Assembly (NCBI GenBank): GCA_016874715.1
Contig: VGTK01000037.1
Span: 1-39,237, forward strand
Origin: Deltaproteobacteria bacterium
GTDB lineage: Bacteria; Desulfobacterota; Binatia; UBA12015
Direction of reading: 5' to 3'
Length of the DNA stretch: 39,237 nucleotides
This document shows positions 30,460-39,237 of this stretch, piece by piece; positions within the stretch are counted from its first letter, which is position 1, and every line of letters begins with the position of its first letter. The notes below the pieces were generated by a model, which was given only the letters and a program-made list of their open reading frames with translations, searched no databases and was not told where the DNA came from. The translations under genes were made by a program, and so were the position numbers.

Positions 30460-31568
<1,109 letters not shown>

Positions 31569-31578
31569 GGAAGGAACC

Positions 31579-32880
31579 ATGAGCGGCCTCAGCCGATCGC
31601 GCATTCCCGGCTTCTATCAGCTCTCGGTGGCGGACCGCCAGCGGATGATCGCTGGCGTCGCGGAGCTCACCGACGACGAGCGGGCCCTGTTGCTTACCGA
31701 AGCACCGCTCTCGCTCGAGACCGCGGCGCGCCTCACCGAGAACACGATCGGCGTGTACGCCCTGCCTCTCGGCGTCGCACTCAACTTCGTCGTCAACGGG
31801 CGGGAGGTGCTGGTCCCGATGGTGACCGAGGAGCCGTCGGTGATCGCTGCCGCGAGCAACGCCGCGCGGCTGGCGCGTCCGTCGGGCGGCTTCCAGGCGG
31901 ACGCCGACGCATCGGTGATGATCGCACAGGTGCAGCTCGTCGACGTGCCCGACCCCGACCAGGCGTGCGCGCGCCTCCGGGCGGAGCAGGAGCGGATCGT
32001 GGCGCGGATCGACGCGGTCGAGCCGGGAATGGCCCGCCGCGGAGGCGGTGGGCGCGGCGTCGAAGCGCGGGTCGTCCGGGCGCCGCTCGACCGGACCTTC
32101 GTCGTCGTGCACCTGCTGGTCGACGTGGGCGATGCCATGGGGGCCAACGCGATCAACACCATCGCCGAGAGGACTGCGCCGCTGCTGGCCGACATCGCCG
32201 GCGGCACCCCGCACCTGCGGATCCTCTCCAATCTCACCGACCGGCGCCTCGCCCGCGCGACCGTCGCCTATCGCACGAACGACCTCGCGATGCCGGGACG
32301 CGACGGAGCGAAGGTCGCGGCGGCCGTCGAGCTCGCGAGCCTCTTCGCCGAGGCCGATCCGTATCGCGCAGCGACCCACAACAAGGGCATCATGAACGGC
32401 ATCGACGCCGTGGCGCTCGCCACCGGCAACGACTGGCGGGCGCTGGAGGCCGGAGCGCACGCATACGCCGCACGCGACGGCAGCTACGGCGCACTGGCCA
32501 CCTGGCGGCTCGAGAGTGGCGTCCTGCGCGGGCGCATCGAGCTTCCCGTCGCCGTCGGCACGGTCGGCGCCACGGTCGACGGCAACCCGCGCGCCCGGCT
32601 GGCGCTGAAGCTGCTGGGCGTTTCCGGCGCACCCGAGCTCGCCGGCGTGCTGGCAGCGGTCGGCCTCGCGCAGAACTTCGCGGCGATACGCGCGCTGGCG
32701 ACCGAGGGCATCCAGAAGGGACACATGTCGCGGCACGCGCGCGCCGTCGCGACGGCCGCGGGCGCCAGGCCCGACCAGGTCGAAACGCTTGCCGAGGCGC
32801 TGATTGCCTCGGGCGACGTCAAGGTCGAGCGCGCTCGCCAGCTGCTTGCCAGCGGTACGCTCGGCGGGCCGGCGTCCTGA
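31579..32880 (+). CDS. mvaA: Hydroxymethylglutaryl-CoA reductase, class II
   Basis: 433 residues, preceded by GAGGAAGGA. The length, and the absence of the membrane anchor and linker of class I enzymes, place it with the bacterial class II group. Catalytic motifs: E-N-T-I-G (54-58, acid Glu), D-A-M-G-A-N (cofactor), T-H-N-K-G-I-M-N-G (catalytic Lys) and, near the C-terminus, G-H-M-S-R-H-A-R (catalytic His). It interconverts HMG-CoA and mevalonate; given the kinases around it, mevalonate synthesis is the expected direction. The cofactor preference cannot be read from this. Confidence 0.95.
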   Translation: MSGLSRSRIPGFYQLSVADRQRMIAGVAELTDDERALLLTEAPLSLETAARLTENTIGVYALPLGVALNFVVNGREVLVPMVTEEPSVIAAASNAARLARPSGGFQADADASVMIAQVQLVDVPDPDQACARLRAEQERIVARIDAVEPGMARRGGGGRGVEARVVRAPLDRTFVVVHLLVDVGDAMGANAINTIAERTAPLLADIAGGTPHLRILSNLTDRRLARATVAYRTNDLAMPGRDGAKVAAAVELASLFAEADPYRAATHNKGIMNGIDAVALATGNDWRALEAGAHAYAARDGSYGALATWRLESGVLRGRIELPVAVGTVGATVDGNPRARLALKLLGVSGAPELAGVLAAVGLAQNFAAIRALATEGIQKGHMSRHARAVATAAGARPDQVETLAEALIASGDVKVERARQLLASGTLGGPAS

Positions 32881-32892
32881 GGCCGGGCCGGC

Positions 32893-33795
32893 GTGGCGAC
32901 GCGCGTTCTACGAGCAGCGACGGCGCAGGCGTCGGGCAAGGTGATCCTGCTCGGCGAGCACGTCGTCGTGCACGGTCAGCCGGCGATCGTCGCCGGCCTC
33001 GGCCGGGGCGTGCGCGTCGAGATCGAGCCGGGATCCGCCGCGGCGCCGCACGACCCGCGTGTGGACGCGGCACTGCGGCTCGCGGCGAATCTCCTCGGGA
33101 TCGCCGACGAGGGTTTCGCGCTGCGCATCCGAGGTGACCTGCCGATCGGCATGGGTCTCGGGGGCTCGGCGGCGCTCGCCGTCGCGATCCTGCGCGCGCT
33201 CGCCAAAGCGGCGGACCTCGCCGTGGACCCGACCGTGATCGCCGCGCATGCGCACGAGATCGAGCGCCTGTTCCACGGCACGCCGTCGGGCGTGGACAGC
33301 ACGGCCGCAGCGTACGGCGGGCTGCTGTGGTTCGAGGCGGGCCCGCCACCGCGGCACGAGCGCCTGCGCCTGCCCCGGGACTTGCCGCTGGTGGTGGTGC
33401 TCTCCCGGACCGTCCACTCGACCGCCGTGACGGTCGGCAGCCTGCGCGCGCGCGCTGCCGCCGCTCCCGAGGTCTATCGGCCGGTTTTCGCCGCGGTCGG
33501 CGAGCTGGTACGCGCCGCACGGCACGCGATCGAAGCCGACGAGCGAAGCCGCCTCGGCGAGCTGATGACCATGAACCATGGCCTGCTGCGCGCATGCGGC
33601 GTCTCGACGCCGGAGCTCGACGACATCGTGGACGCAGCGCTCGCGGCCGGAGCGTCGGGGGCCAAGCTCACCGGGGCGGGTGGCGGCGGGGCGGTGATCG
33701 CGTTGCCGGTGGGAGATCCGCAGCCGCTGTCCGCGGCCCTGGCCGCCGCCGGGCACGACTGCTTCACCACGCACCTGAGCGCATCGCCCGGTTGA
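32893..33795 (+). CDS. mvk: Mevalonate kinase
   Basis: 300 residues from GTG 32893, 12 bp after the reductase stop. GHMP signatures: S-G-K-V-I-L-L-G-E-H-V-V-V-H-G-Q-P-A-I (~14-32), the phosphate loop I-G-M-G-L-G-G-S-A-A-L-A (~86-97), E-R-L-F-H-G-T-P-S-G-V-D-S-T (catalytic Asp in G-V-D), and C-terminal L-T-G-A-G-G-G-G-A-V-I-A. The G-E-H-x-V-V-H-G block and P-S-G-V-D-S/N distinguish mevalonate kinase from the phosphomevalonate kinase upstream. It completes the enzyme set from HMG-CoA to IPP/DMAPP. Confidence 0.93.
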   Translation: MATRVLRAATAQASGKVILLGEHVVVHGQPAIVAGLGRGVRVEIEPGSAAAPHDPRVDAALRLAANLLGIADEGFALRIRGDLPIGMGLGGSAALAVAILRALAKAADLAVDPTVIAAHAHEIERLFHGTPSGVDSTAAAYGGLLWFEAGPPPRHERLRLPRDLPLVVVLSRTVHSTAVTVGSLRARAAAAPEVYRPVFAAVGELVRAARHAIEADERSRLGELMTMNHGLLRACGVSTPELDDIVDAALAAGASGAKLTGAGGGGAVIALPVGDPQPLSAALAAAGHDCFTTHLSASPG

Positions 33796-33803
33796 CGCGC
33801 CCC

Positions 33804-33850
33804 GCGCTGCACGGACATCGACCGGCCGACACGTTCTGCGCTGCACGGAC
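33804..33850. repeat. Short direct repeat, 13 bp, period 34
   Basis: GCGCTGCACGGAC occurs at 33804-33816 and again at 33838-33850, between the mevalonate kinase stop and the next small gene. The bases between the copies are not repeated. Confidence 0.6.
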
Positions 33851-33876
33851 GTGGTGCGGTCTGCTAGGAGATCGGC

Positions 33877-34083
33877 GTGACGACCGAACCAGGAACGGCA
33901 GACCGCGCGGCAGGCCAGCAGCGCGTCCAGGCTGCGACGTGGGCCGCGATCGCGACCCTGGCGGGCACCGTGATCCTGCTCTACACCGGCGCCAGAACCG
34001 GAGAATGGCGCGGCGTGGCGGTGAGCGAGGTGCAAGTCCTCGTCGTCGGGCTCGTCACCTGGTACGTGCTGCGCGAGCGCTGA
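33877..34083 (+). CDS. Small two-helix membrane protein
   Basis: 68 residues from GTG 33877, with TAGGAG 6 nt upstream. After a polar N-terminus (T-E-P-G-T-A-D-R-A-A-G-Q-Q-R) come two hydrophobic segments, W-A-A-I-A-T-L-A-G-T-V-I-L-L-Y (~22-36) and V-Q-V-L-V-V-G-L-V-T-W-Y-V-L (~52-65), ending R-E-R. The family is unknown. It is just downstream of the mevalonate operon but has its own TGCTA-type element, so cotranscription is uncertain. Confidence 0.62.
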   Translation: MTTEPGTADRAAGQQRVQAATWAAIATLAGTVILLYTGARTGEWRGVAVSEVQVLVVGLVTWYVLRER

Positions 34084-34098
34084 CCCGCCTGCTCATCT

Positions 34099-34186
34099 GA
34101 CGTCCGCACCGGCCTCGCCGACCACGCAGGATGGCACCGGCACGGCGTTTCCTCCGACGTCCGCACCGGCCTCGCCGACCACGCAG
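34099..34186. repeat. Dispersed 31-bp direct duplication
   Basis: A 31-bp segment beginning GACGTCCGCACCGGCCTCGC occurs identically at 34099-34129 and 34156-34186, separated by 26 bp. It lies between the small membrane protein stop and the PCD stop. It has no coding role that I can see. Confidence 0.9.
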
Positions 34187-34209
34187 CGCTGAAGGCGCTC
34201 CGGGCGTGC

Positions 34210-34512
34210 TCATCGGACCGCGTGGCCGCGGGCGAGGTCGTCCATGCGCACCGCGAGCGTGAAGTCGAGCTCCGTCACGCCGCCGGCGTCGTGCGTGACC
34301 AGGTCGACGCGCACCGTTCCGTAGACGTTGAACCACTCGGGATGGTGGTTCATCGCCTCGGCCACCAGGGCGACGCTCGCCATGAAGCCGAACGCGGACA
34401 CGAAGTCCGCGAAGCGATACTCGCGGTGCAACTTGCCCGCGGTGAGCGCCCAGCCGGGCAGGTCGTTCAGTCGCCGCTCGATCTCGGTGTGGTCGATCTT
34501 CCGGCTCGGCAT
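34210..34512 (-). CDS. phhB: Pterin-4a-carbinolamine dehydratase
   Basis: 100 residues, the standard PCD size; GGGAGG lies 7 nt before ATG 34512. The active-site signature [13 protein letters not shown] (~52-64) with the paired His is intact, followed by [18 protein letters not shown]. It dehydrates the 4a-hydroxypterin formed by aromatic amino acid hydroxylases so tetrahydrobiopterin can be regenerated. No phenylalanine hydroxylase is in the window. In some bacteria the family serves other pterin roles, including molybdopterin or folate metabolism. Confidence 0.95.
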   Translation of the reverse strand: MPSRKIDHTEIERRLNDLPGWALTAGKLHREYRFADFVSAFGFMASVALVAEAMNHHPEWFNVYGTVRVDLVTHDAGGVTELDFTLAVRMDDLARGHAVR

Positions 34513-34627
34513 GCTCACGCCTCCCATCGAAGAGTCCCTCGCACCCGCCGAGCCTCTAGTCGTTCCCTTGACGATTCTCCATCGCTGCGGATACGCCTCG
34601 ACGGTGGTCCAGATCCTACCCTGTCGG

Positions 34628-36328
34628 ATGGTCGGTCTCGTCGTCACACTGGCGCTGGCCGGTGCAGCCTGCTCGGATGCGCCGCAGGCCCCGGCGAGCA
34701 GGTTGCGGGTCGGCGTGGCGGCGGTGCCGATCACCCCATGCGGCGAGAACGCGGACTGGGACGGCCCGGTGACCGCGAGCGGCGTGTGGGGCGAGATCTA
34801 CGACGACGCGAACGGCAACGGGCGCTACGACGCGGGCGAGCCGTTCACCGACGACCCGGCGAACGAGGTGCTCGATCCGCAGTCGAAGGGGAAGTACGAC
34901 GGCATCTACATGGCCGGCTTCGGCGCCGACCGGATCGCGCTGGGATGTCACGACGACCTCTGGGCGCGCACCATCGTGATCGACGACGGGCGCACGACGT
35001 TCGCGCTTACCTCGGTCGATCTGGTCGGCACCCTGAAGTACGGCTCGTACTACGGATTCGTGCACGCCGAGGCGATGATCGACCCGGCGCTCGGGATCGA
35101 CCACTTCTTCTACTCGAGTACGCACAATCACCAGGGACCCGACGCCCTCGGGCTGTGGGGCCCGGACACGGTGGTCGACGGCAAGTTCCCGAGATACTTG
35201 ACGTTCGTCGACCGCCAGGTCGCCAAGGCGGTCGCCCTGGCCGCGGGCGCACTCGCGCCGGTCCGCCAGGTGCGCGCCTTCCGCACCGACGCGAACGCCC
35301 ACCCCGAGCTGGTCGGCCTGCAGGTGCGCACCGGCTGCCGCCCACCATGGATCTTCGACTCGGAGCTGCGCGCGCTCGCGTTCGACGGCCAGGACGGCAC
35401 GATCGCGACGCTGCTCAACTGGGGAACCCATCCGGAGTCGCTCGAGAGCGAGAACGAGCTCATCACGTCGGACTTTCCGCACTACATCCGCGACCAGGTG
35501 GAGCGCCGGATCGGCGGAACCGCGGTCTACGTATCCGCGGACCTCGGCGCAGCGGAGATCGTCGGCGACACCTGCGTCACCGGCGCGGACGCGCGCCATC
35601 CCGACGGCCGCAACGAGTTCGACTCGCGCGAGGACATCGGCTTCCCGCGGACCGAGTCCATCGGCCGCCTGGTCGGCGGCGTCGCGGCCGACGGCCTGCT
35701 CGCGGCAGCCGCGGTCGACGTGTCGGCGATCGACGTGCGCACGGCGAGCCGGCGCGCGAGCTCGTCGAACGCCACCTTCGAGCTGGGTCGCATGCTCGGA
35801 CTGCTCGACGTCGACGCGGCGGTCTACGACCCGGCGCAGTGTCCGGGCGGCACGGGGCTGTGCGCGCTGCTCGAGCAGGCAGCGATCACCTTAGCGGACC
35901 GGACCGGGACGCCGCAGATCCAGATCGTGACCGTGCCGGGCGAGGTCTTCCCCGAGCTCTATCTCGGCGTCGCGACGCACCGTCGCACGGACTGTCCCGC
36001 CGCCGACACCAGGCGCCCGGCGGAGCCCTCGATCCGCGACGCGATGGACGCGCCGTTCAAGCTCGTGGTCGGCCTGTCCCCCGACGAGCTCGGCTACGTC
36101 GTGCCGGGCTACGACTACTATCCCGCGAACGTCTTCGACGAGCAGCGCGATCCGTGCGACGGCCGGAACTACGATCCCGACTACCCGCGCCGCACCGTGC
36201 CGACGCACTACCACGAGGTGCTCTCGCTGGGCGCCGAGACCGCGAGCTACGTGACCTGTACCGCAGTCGAGCTGCTGCGCGGGCCGGGAGCGGTCGCGGA
36301 CGAGCCCGCGTGTCGCGCTCTGCCCTGA
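34628..36328 (+). CDS. Neutral/alkaline ceramidase-like lipoprotein with EF-hand loop
   Basis: 566 residues. The signal sequence [15 protein letters not shown] suggests lipidation at Cys15. The body resembles the N-terminal domain of neutral/alkaline non-lysosomal ceramidase: [11 protein letters not shown] near the start, [18 protein letters not shown], and the zinc-site-like [10 protein letters not shown] (163-172; H166, H168). Unusually, residues 60-71 form a perfect 12-residue EF-hand loop, [12 protein letters not shown], inserted after the first strand. The immunoglobulin-like C-terminal ceramidase domain is not recognised. Likely a periplasmic or surface amidase/hydrolase; the substrate is not established. 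Confidence 0.82.
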   Translation: MVGLVVTLALAGAACSDAPQAPASRLRVGVAAVPITPCGENADWDGPVTASGVWGEIYDDANGNGRYDAGEPFTDDPANEVLDPQSKGKYDGIYMAGFGADRIALGCHDDLWARTIVIDDGRTTFALTSVDLVGTLKYGSYYGFVHAEAMIDPALGIDHFFYSSTHNHQGPDALGLWGPDTVVDGKFPRYLTFVDRQVAKAVALAAGALAPVRQVRAFRTDANAHPELVGLQVRTGCRPPWIFDSELRALAFDGQDGTIATLLNWGTHPESLESENELITSDFPHYIRDQVERRIGGTAVYVSADLGAAEIVGDTCVTGADARHPDGRNEFDSREDIGFPRTESIGRLVGGVAADGLLAAAAVDVSAIDVRTASRRASSSNATFELGRMLGLLDVDAAVYDPAQCPGGTGLCALLEQAAITLADRTGTPQIQIVTVPGEVFPELYLGVATHRRTDCPAADTRRPAEPSIRDAMDAPFKLVVGLSPDELGYVVPGYDYYPANVFDEQRDPCDGRNYDPDYPRRTVPTHYHEVLSLGAETASYVTCTAVELLRGPGAVADEPACRALP

Positions 36329-37032
36329 TCCTCGCGGTCGCGCTGGCTCTGCCGCTCACGACCGCCGGCCGTGCCGGGGCGCACCTGGTCGCGGGTGGCG
36401 CGGAGACGCTCCTCGGCATGATGGCGTCGGCCGACGGCATGGTCGTCGCGCGCGCGGCAGCGGCGACGCACGCTCGCGGCGACAAGGCGGCGGCGACACC
36501 GTTTCTCGCCCGCCAGACGGTCGCCGGCATCGCCCCGGAGAACGAATTCGTGCTCGACGCGGAGCCGCCGATCCTGCGCTATGCGGAGCTGCAGGACGTG
36601 CTGGTCCTGCTCGCGCGTCGGTCGCACGGGAGCGACGGCGTGCGCTGGGTGTCGGCACAGCCCGCCGGTGCGGCGATCGTGCTGGCGAGTCCGGTACTGC
36701 CCGAGCGCTCGCGCTCGGTGCTGCAGGCGCTCTGGTCCGTCGCACACCCGGCATCGGGCACCAGCGGCGATCCGTCGCTCGCGGTGAAGGCGCTGATCGA
36801 CGCGCTCTCCCTCCCCGAGCAGAAGCTGCGCGCGCTCGCCTACCTCGACCTGGCGGCGCTCGCCTCCGACCCAGAGCACTTCACCCCCGTCGCCACCACG
36901 CGGCTCGCCAGCTACGGCGATCAGCCGGGCGACGACGCGCAGCTCGCACCTGCGGTACGCGACGTGGGTCGCCGCCTGCAGCAGAGCGGCCCGGCGGCGG
37001 CAAAGGCGACGGGCGAAGGCGTCGCGCGATGA
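36310..37032 (+). CDS. Secreted protein of unknown function
   Basis: 240 residues from GTG 36310, overlapping the ceramidase-like gene by 19 bp. A signal peptide ([18 protein letters not shown], cleavage near G-R-A-G-A) leads to a mainly helical Ala/Leu-rich mature part. This holds a possible repeat of short helices (~110-210: S-R-S-V-L-Q-A-L-W-S-V, A-V-K-A-L-I-D-A-L, L-R-A-L-A-Y-L-D-L-A-A-L), reminiscent of helical-repeat proteins. No enzyme motif is visible. Its position in a coupled operon of two hydrolases suggests an accessory role in lipid handling. Confidence 0.7.
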   Translation: MSRSALILAVALALPLTTAGRAGAHLVAGGAETLLGMMASADGMVVARAAAATHARGDKAAATPFLARQTVAGIAPENEFVLDAEPPILRYAELQDVLVLLARRSHGSDGVRWVSAQPAGAAIVLASPVLPERSRSVLQALWSVAHPASGTSGDPSLAVKALIDALSLPEQKLRALAYLDLAALASDPEHFTPVATTRLASYGDQPGDDAQLAPAVRDVGRRLQQSGPAAAKATGEGVAR

Positions 37033-37850
37033 GCGGCTCGACGAGACCGGCAGGTGGAACCACGACCGTGCCGCGTCCGCACGGGGACGCGCTGCTCCGC
37101 TGGTGGGATCCCGTCAGCGACGCTCGGGCGAGCCTGGTGCTCTGTCACGGCTACGCCGAGCACGGCGGAAGGTACGACGCCGTCGCGTCGCGCCTGGCGG
37201 GGCAGGGGCTCGCCGTGTGGGCGATCGACCTGCACGGTCACGGCGCGTCGGGGGGCGAGCGTGCCAGCGTGCGCGACGTCGCCCACCTGGTCGAGGACGT
37301 GCTCGTCGCGCTCGACCGTGCGCACGCGGCACGGCCGCAGCTGCCGGCCTTTCTGCTCGGGCACAGCATGGGCGGACTGGTGTCGACGGCCCTCGCGCTG
37401 GACCACCAGGACCGGCTCGGCGGCCTCGTCCTGTCCGGTGCCGCGATCGCGGACCCGGCCGGAATCGAGCCGCTCCTCGAGCTCGACCCGCTCCCCGAGG
37501 TCGTGCTGTCTTCGGACATGCTGTCGCGCGACCCGCAGGTCGCGGCGGACTACGACGCCGACCCGCTGAACTACCGCGGCCCGTTCCGGCGCGAGACGCT
37601 GCGCGCCCTGACCAGCGGCGCCCGCCATGTCCGCGTGCGCTTCGCGTCGCTGCGCCTGCCGCTGCTCGTCCTGCACGGCGGCGACGACCAGATCGTGCCC
37701 GCGGCGGCGAGCCAGGACCTCTTCGACGGCGCCGCGTCGTCCGACAAGGAGCTCGGGATCTACCCGGGCCTGCGGCACGAGATCCTGAACGAGCCCGAGG
37801 GGTCCGAGATCACCGACCGGATCGCGGCCTGGATCCTCCAGCGCTGCTGA
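37029..37850 (+). CDS. Alpha/beta hydrolase, monoacylglycerol lipase-like
   Basis: 273 residues; the ATG overlaps the previous stop (ATGA). It is of the lysophospholipase/monoglyceride lipase type: C-H-G-Y-A-E-H-G-G-R-Y (39-49, oxyanion H-G), D-L-H-G-H-G-A-S-G-G (67-76), nucleophile Ser113 in G-H-S-M-G-G, an acid Asp in H-G-G-D-D-Q-I-V-P (~221), and His250 in G-L-R-H-E-I. There is no signal peptide, so it is cytoplasmic. It completes a three-gene operon with the ceramidase-like lipoprotein and the secreted protein, compatible with turnover of membrane or exogenous lipids. Confidence 0.93.
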   Translation: MSGSTRPAGGTTTVPRPHGDALLRWWDPVSDARASLVLCHGYAEHGGRYDAVASRLAGQGLAVWAIDLHGHGASGGERASVRDVAHLVEDVLVALDRAHAARPQLPAFLLGHSMGGLVSTALALDHQDRLGGLVLSGAAIADPAGIEPLLELDPLPEVVLSSDMLSRDPQVAADYDADPLNYRGPFRRETLRALTSGARHVRVRFASLRLPLLVLHGGDDQIVPAAASQDLFDGAASSDKELGIYPGLRHEILNEPEGSEITDRIAAWILQRC

Positions 37851-37909
37851 CGGACCTCGAGAAGCCGCCTTGGCCCGCTGTCCGGGCGTCTGCTACGGCT
37901 TCCCGTGTC

Positions 37910-37925
37910 GCCGGCCAGGGCCGGC
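37910..37925 (+). promoter_or_regulatory. Leader hairpin before the RNA helicase
   Basis: GCCGGC(CAGG)GCCGGC forms a 6-bp stem with a 4-nt loop, 10 bp before the helicase ATG and after a TGCTA element (37891-37895). No Shine-Dalgarno is visible between the hairpin and the start. It could be a small leader structure subject to autoregulation by the helicase, which is inference only. Confidence 0.35.
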
Positions 37926-37935
37926 ACCCCAACGA

Positions 37936-39237
37936 ATGGCCGAAGCAGTAGAATCGTCCCTGAGCCCCGCCGCCGAGACCGAGCCGAAGGAAGCGATCGC
38001 ATTCGATTCCCTGCCGCTCCCCGAGGTCGTCCGCGACGGCATCCGCAACGCAGGCTTCACGCACTGCACTCCCATCCAGGCGAAGATCCTGCCGCTCTCG
38101 CTGGCCGGTCGCGACGTCGCCGGACAGGCCCAGACCGGTACCGGGAAGACCGCCGCGTTTCTGATCACCGTGTTCACGCGGCTGATCGAGCACGGCCAGA
38201 AGGTCACCGCCGCCGCGCCGCGTGCGCTGGTCATCGCCCCGACGCGCGAGCTCGCGGTGCAGATCGCGAAGGACGCCGAGATGCTCGGCGCCGGCAACGG
38301 CCTCACGATCCAGGCGGTGTACGGCGGCGTCGACTACAAGAAGCAGCGCGAGAGCCTGCGACAGGACGTCGATATCCTGGTGGGAACGCCGGGACGCCTG
38401 ATCGACTACCTGAAGCAGGGCGTCTACCGGCTGAACGCGATCGAGATCCTCGTCATCGACGAGGCCGACCGCATGTTCGACATGGGCTTCATCAAGGACC
38501 TGCGCTTCCTGCTGCGGCGTTGCACGCCGACCGACCAGCGCCAGTCGATGCTGTTCTCCGCGACGCTCTCGCACGACGTGCTCGAGCTCGCCTACATGTT
38601 CATGAACGACGCCGTGAAGGTCGAGGTGAACCCCGAGCAGGTCACCGCGGTCGGCGTCGAGCACTCGCTCTACCACGTCGGCAAGCACGAGAAGATCCCG
38701 GCGCTGATGGGCATCATCAAGCGCGAGGGCGCCGAGCGCACGATGGTGTTCGTGAACATGCGGCGCACCGCGGACTACATCTGCCGCACGCTCGCCGTGA
38801 ACGGCTACAACGCGGAGCAGATCACCGGCGACATCGAGCAGCGCAAGCGCATGAAGATCCTCGAGGAGTTCCGCGAGGGCACGCTGCCGATCCTCGTCGC
38901 CACCGACGTCGCGTCGCGCGGGCTGCACATCGACGACGTCACGCACGTCATCAACTACGACCTGCCGCTCGACCCCGAGGACTACGTCCACCGCGTCGGC
39001 CGAACCGCTCGCGCAGGCGCGTCGGGCACCGCGATCTCGCTGGCGTGCGAGGAGTACGTCGAAGGGCTCGAGGCGATCGAGAAGCTCATCGGCTTCAAGC
39101 TGCCGCACGACTTCCCCGACGACGACATGCTGCTGCCGTTCAAGCACGCACCGCGTCCGCCACGCCGGCCGCGCGACGAGGGGCCGCGCCGTGGCGGCGA
39201 GCGACGGAGCGACGGGCCGGGGCGCGAGCGGGACCGC
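37936..39237 (+). CDS. DEAD-box RNA helicase (RhlB/RhlE-like), 3' end outside the window
   Basis: 434 codons are present and the frame is open at the right edge. Motifs in order: Q motif ending in C-T-P-I-Q; I, A-Q-T-G-T-G-K-T; Ia, P-T-R-E-L-A; Ib, T-P-G-R-L; II, D-E-A-D; III, S-A-T; then A-T-D-V-A-S-R-G-L-H-I and motif VI H-R-V-G-R-T-A-R-A-G. The C-terminal tail is Arg/Pro/Gly-rich (R-P-P-R-R-P-R-D-E-G-P-R-R-G-G), typical of RNA-binding tails of RhlB/RhlE-type proteins. It remodels RNA in decay or ribosome assembly. The ATG at 37936 has no visible Shine-Dalgarno. Confidence 0.95.
   Translation, partial: MAEAVESSLSPAAETEPKEAIAFDSLPLPEVVRDGIRNAGFTHCTPIQAKILPLSLAGRDVAGQAQTGTGKTAAFLITVFTRLIEHGQKVTAAAPRALVIAPTRELAVQIAKDAEMLGAGNGLTIQAVYGGVDYKKQRESLRQDVDILVGTPGRLIDYLKQGVYRLNAIEILVIDEADRMFDMGFIKDLRFLLRRCTPTDQRQSMLFSATLSHDVLELAYMFMNDAVKVEVNPEQVTAVGVEHSLYHVGKHEKIPALMGIIKREGAERTMVFVNMRRTADYICRTLAVNGYNAEQITGDIEQRKRMKILEEFREGTLPILVATDVASRGLHIDDVTHVINYDLPLDPEDYVHRVGRTARAGASGTAISLACEEYVEGLEAIEKLIGFKLPHDFPDDDMLLPFKHAPRPPRRPRDEGPRRGGERRSDGPGRERDR

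Overview
This is a GC-rich, gene-dense bacterial chromosome segment of ordinary operons, with no phage, transposon, CRISPR array, tRNA or rRNA gene that I could recognise. Predicted lipoproteins, a periplasmic-type DsbA-like protein and a polysaccharide-type glycosyltransferase/ABC exporter cluster suggest a Gram-negative cell. A complete post-HMG-CoA mevalonate operon with a type 2 IPP isomerase, a PerR-controlled rubrerythrin module and GTG/TTG starts in very GC-rich DNA would fit a soil-type lineage of the former Deltaproteobacteria (Myxococcota/Binatota-like). That placement is an inference, not something the sequence proves.

Layout. 1-122 is a 36-bp tandem repeat running in from outside. 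323-5854 is a three-gene overlapping operon: a glycoside hydrolase/GT2 fusion, an ABC exporter and a second glycosyltransferase. 5925-7106 (minus) is an acyl-CoA dehydrogenase. 7220-7882 is RNase HII with an altered GRG motif. 8124-11157 is an operon of the lipoyl-bearing E2 acyltransferase, lipB and lipA, preceded by a foldable intergenic element. 11294-11926 is a GST, closed by a strong terminator against convergent glgC (13364-12120). The divergent glgC/BFD intergenic region is filled with a 32-bp tandem repeat. 13621-15441 is a peroxide/iron module: BFD-type ferredoxin, rubrerythrin, DUF3501 and PerR. 15455-18262 holds a LON-domain protein, a small membrane protein, a rhodanese-MoeB fusion and a histidine phosphatase.

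18285-18684 (minus) is the most unusual stretch. It is an intergenic, promoter-to-terminator unit that seems to encode a structured RNA. It carries 16 bases perfectly complementary to the usual 3' end of 16S rRNA, a 15-residue ORF with two cysteines, and a branched rho-independent terminator. 18774-25485 carries a small membrane protein, an epoxide-hydrolase-like enzyme, EF-P with a non-lysine loop tip, a cupin whose 3' end has been tandemly duplicated, a membrane protein, a siroheme nitrite/sulfite reductase, an OB-fold-like protein, a polytopic membrane protein and a DsbA-like lipoprotein. 25583-28035 is mostly uncharacterised: a secreted protein, a ferritin-like protein and an HTH regulator.

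28376-33795 is the mevalonate operon: diphosphomevalonate decarboxylase, phosphomevalonate kinase, type 2 IDI, class II HMG-CoA reductase and mevalonate kinase. It converts HMG-CoA to IPP/DMAPP; HMG-CoA synthase is not in the window. 33877-37850 carries a small membrane protein, PCD, a ceramidase-like lipoprotein with an EF-hand loop, a secreted protein and a monoacylglycerol-lipase-like hydrolase. The window ends inside a DEAD-box RNA helicase.
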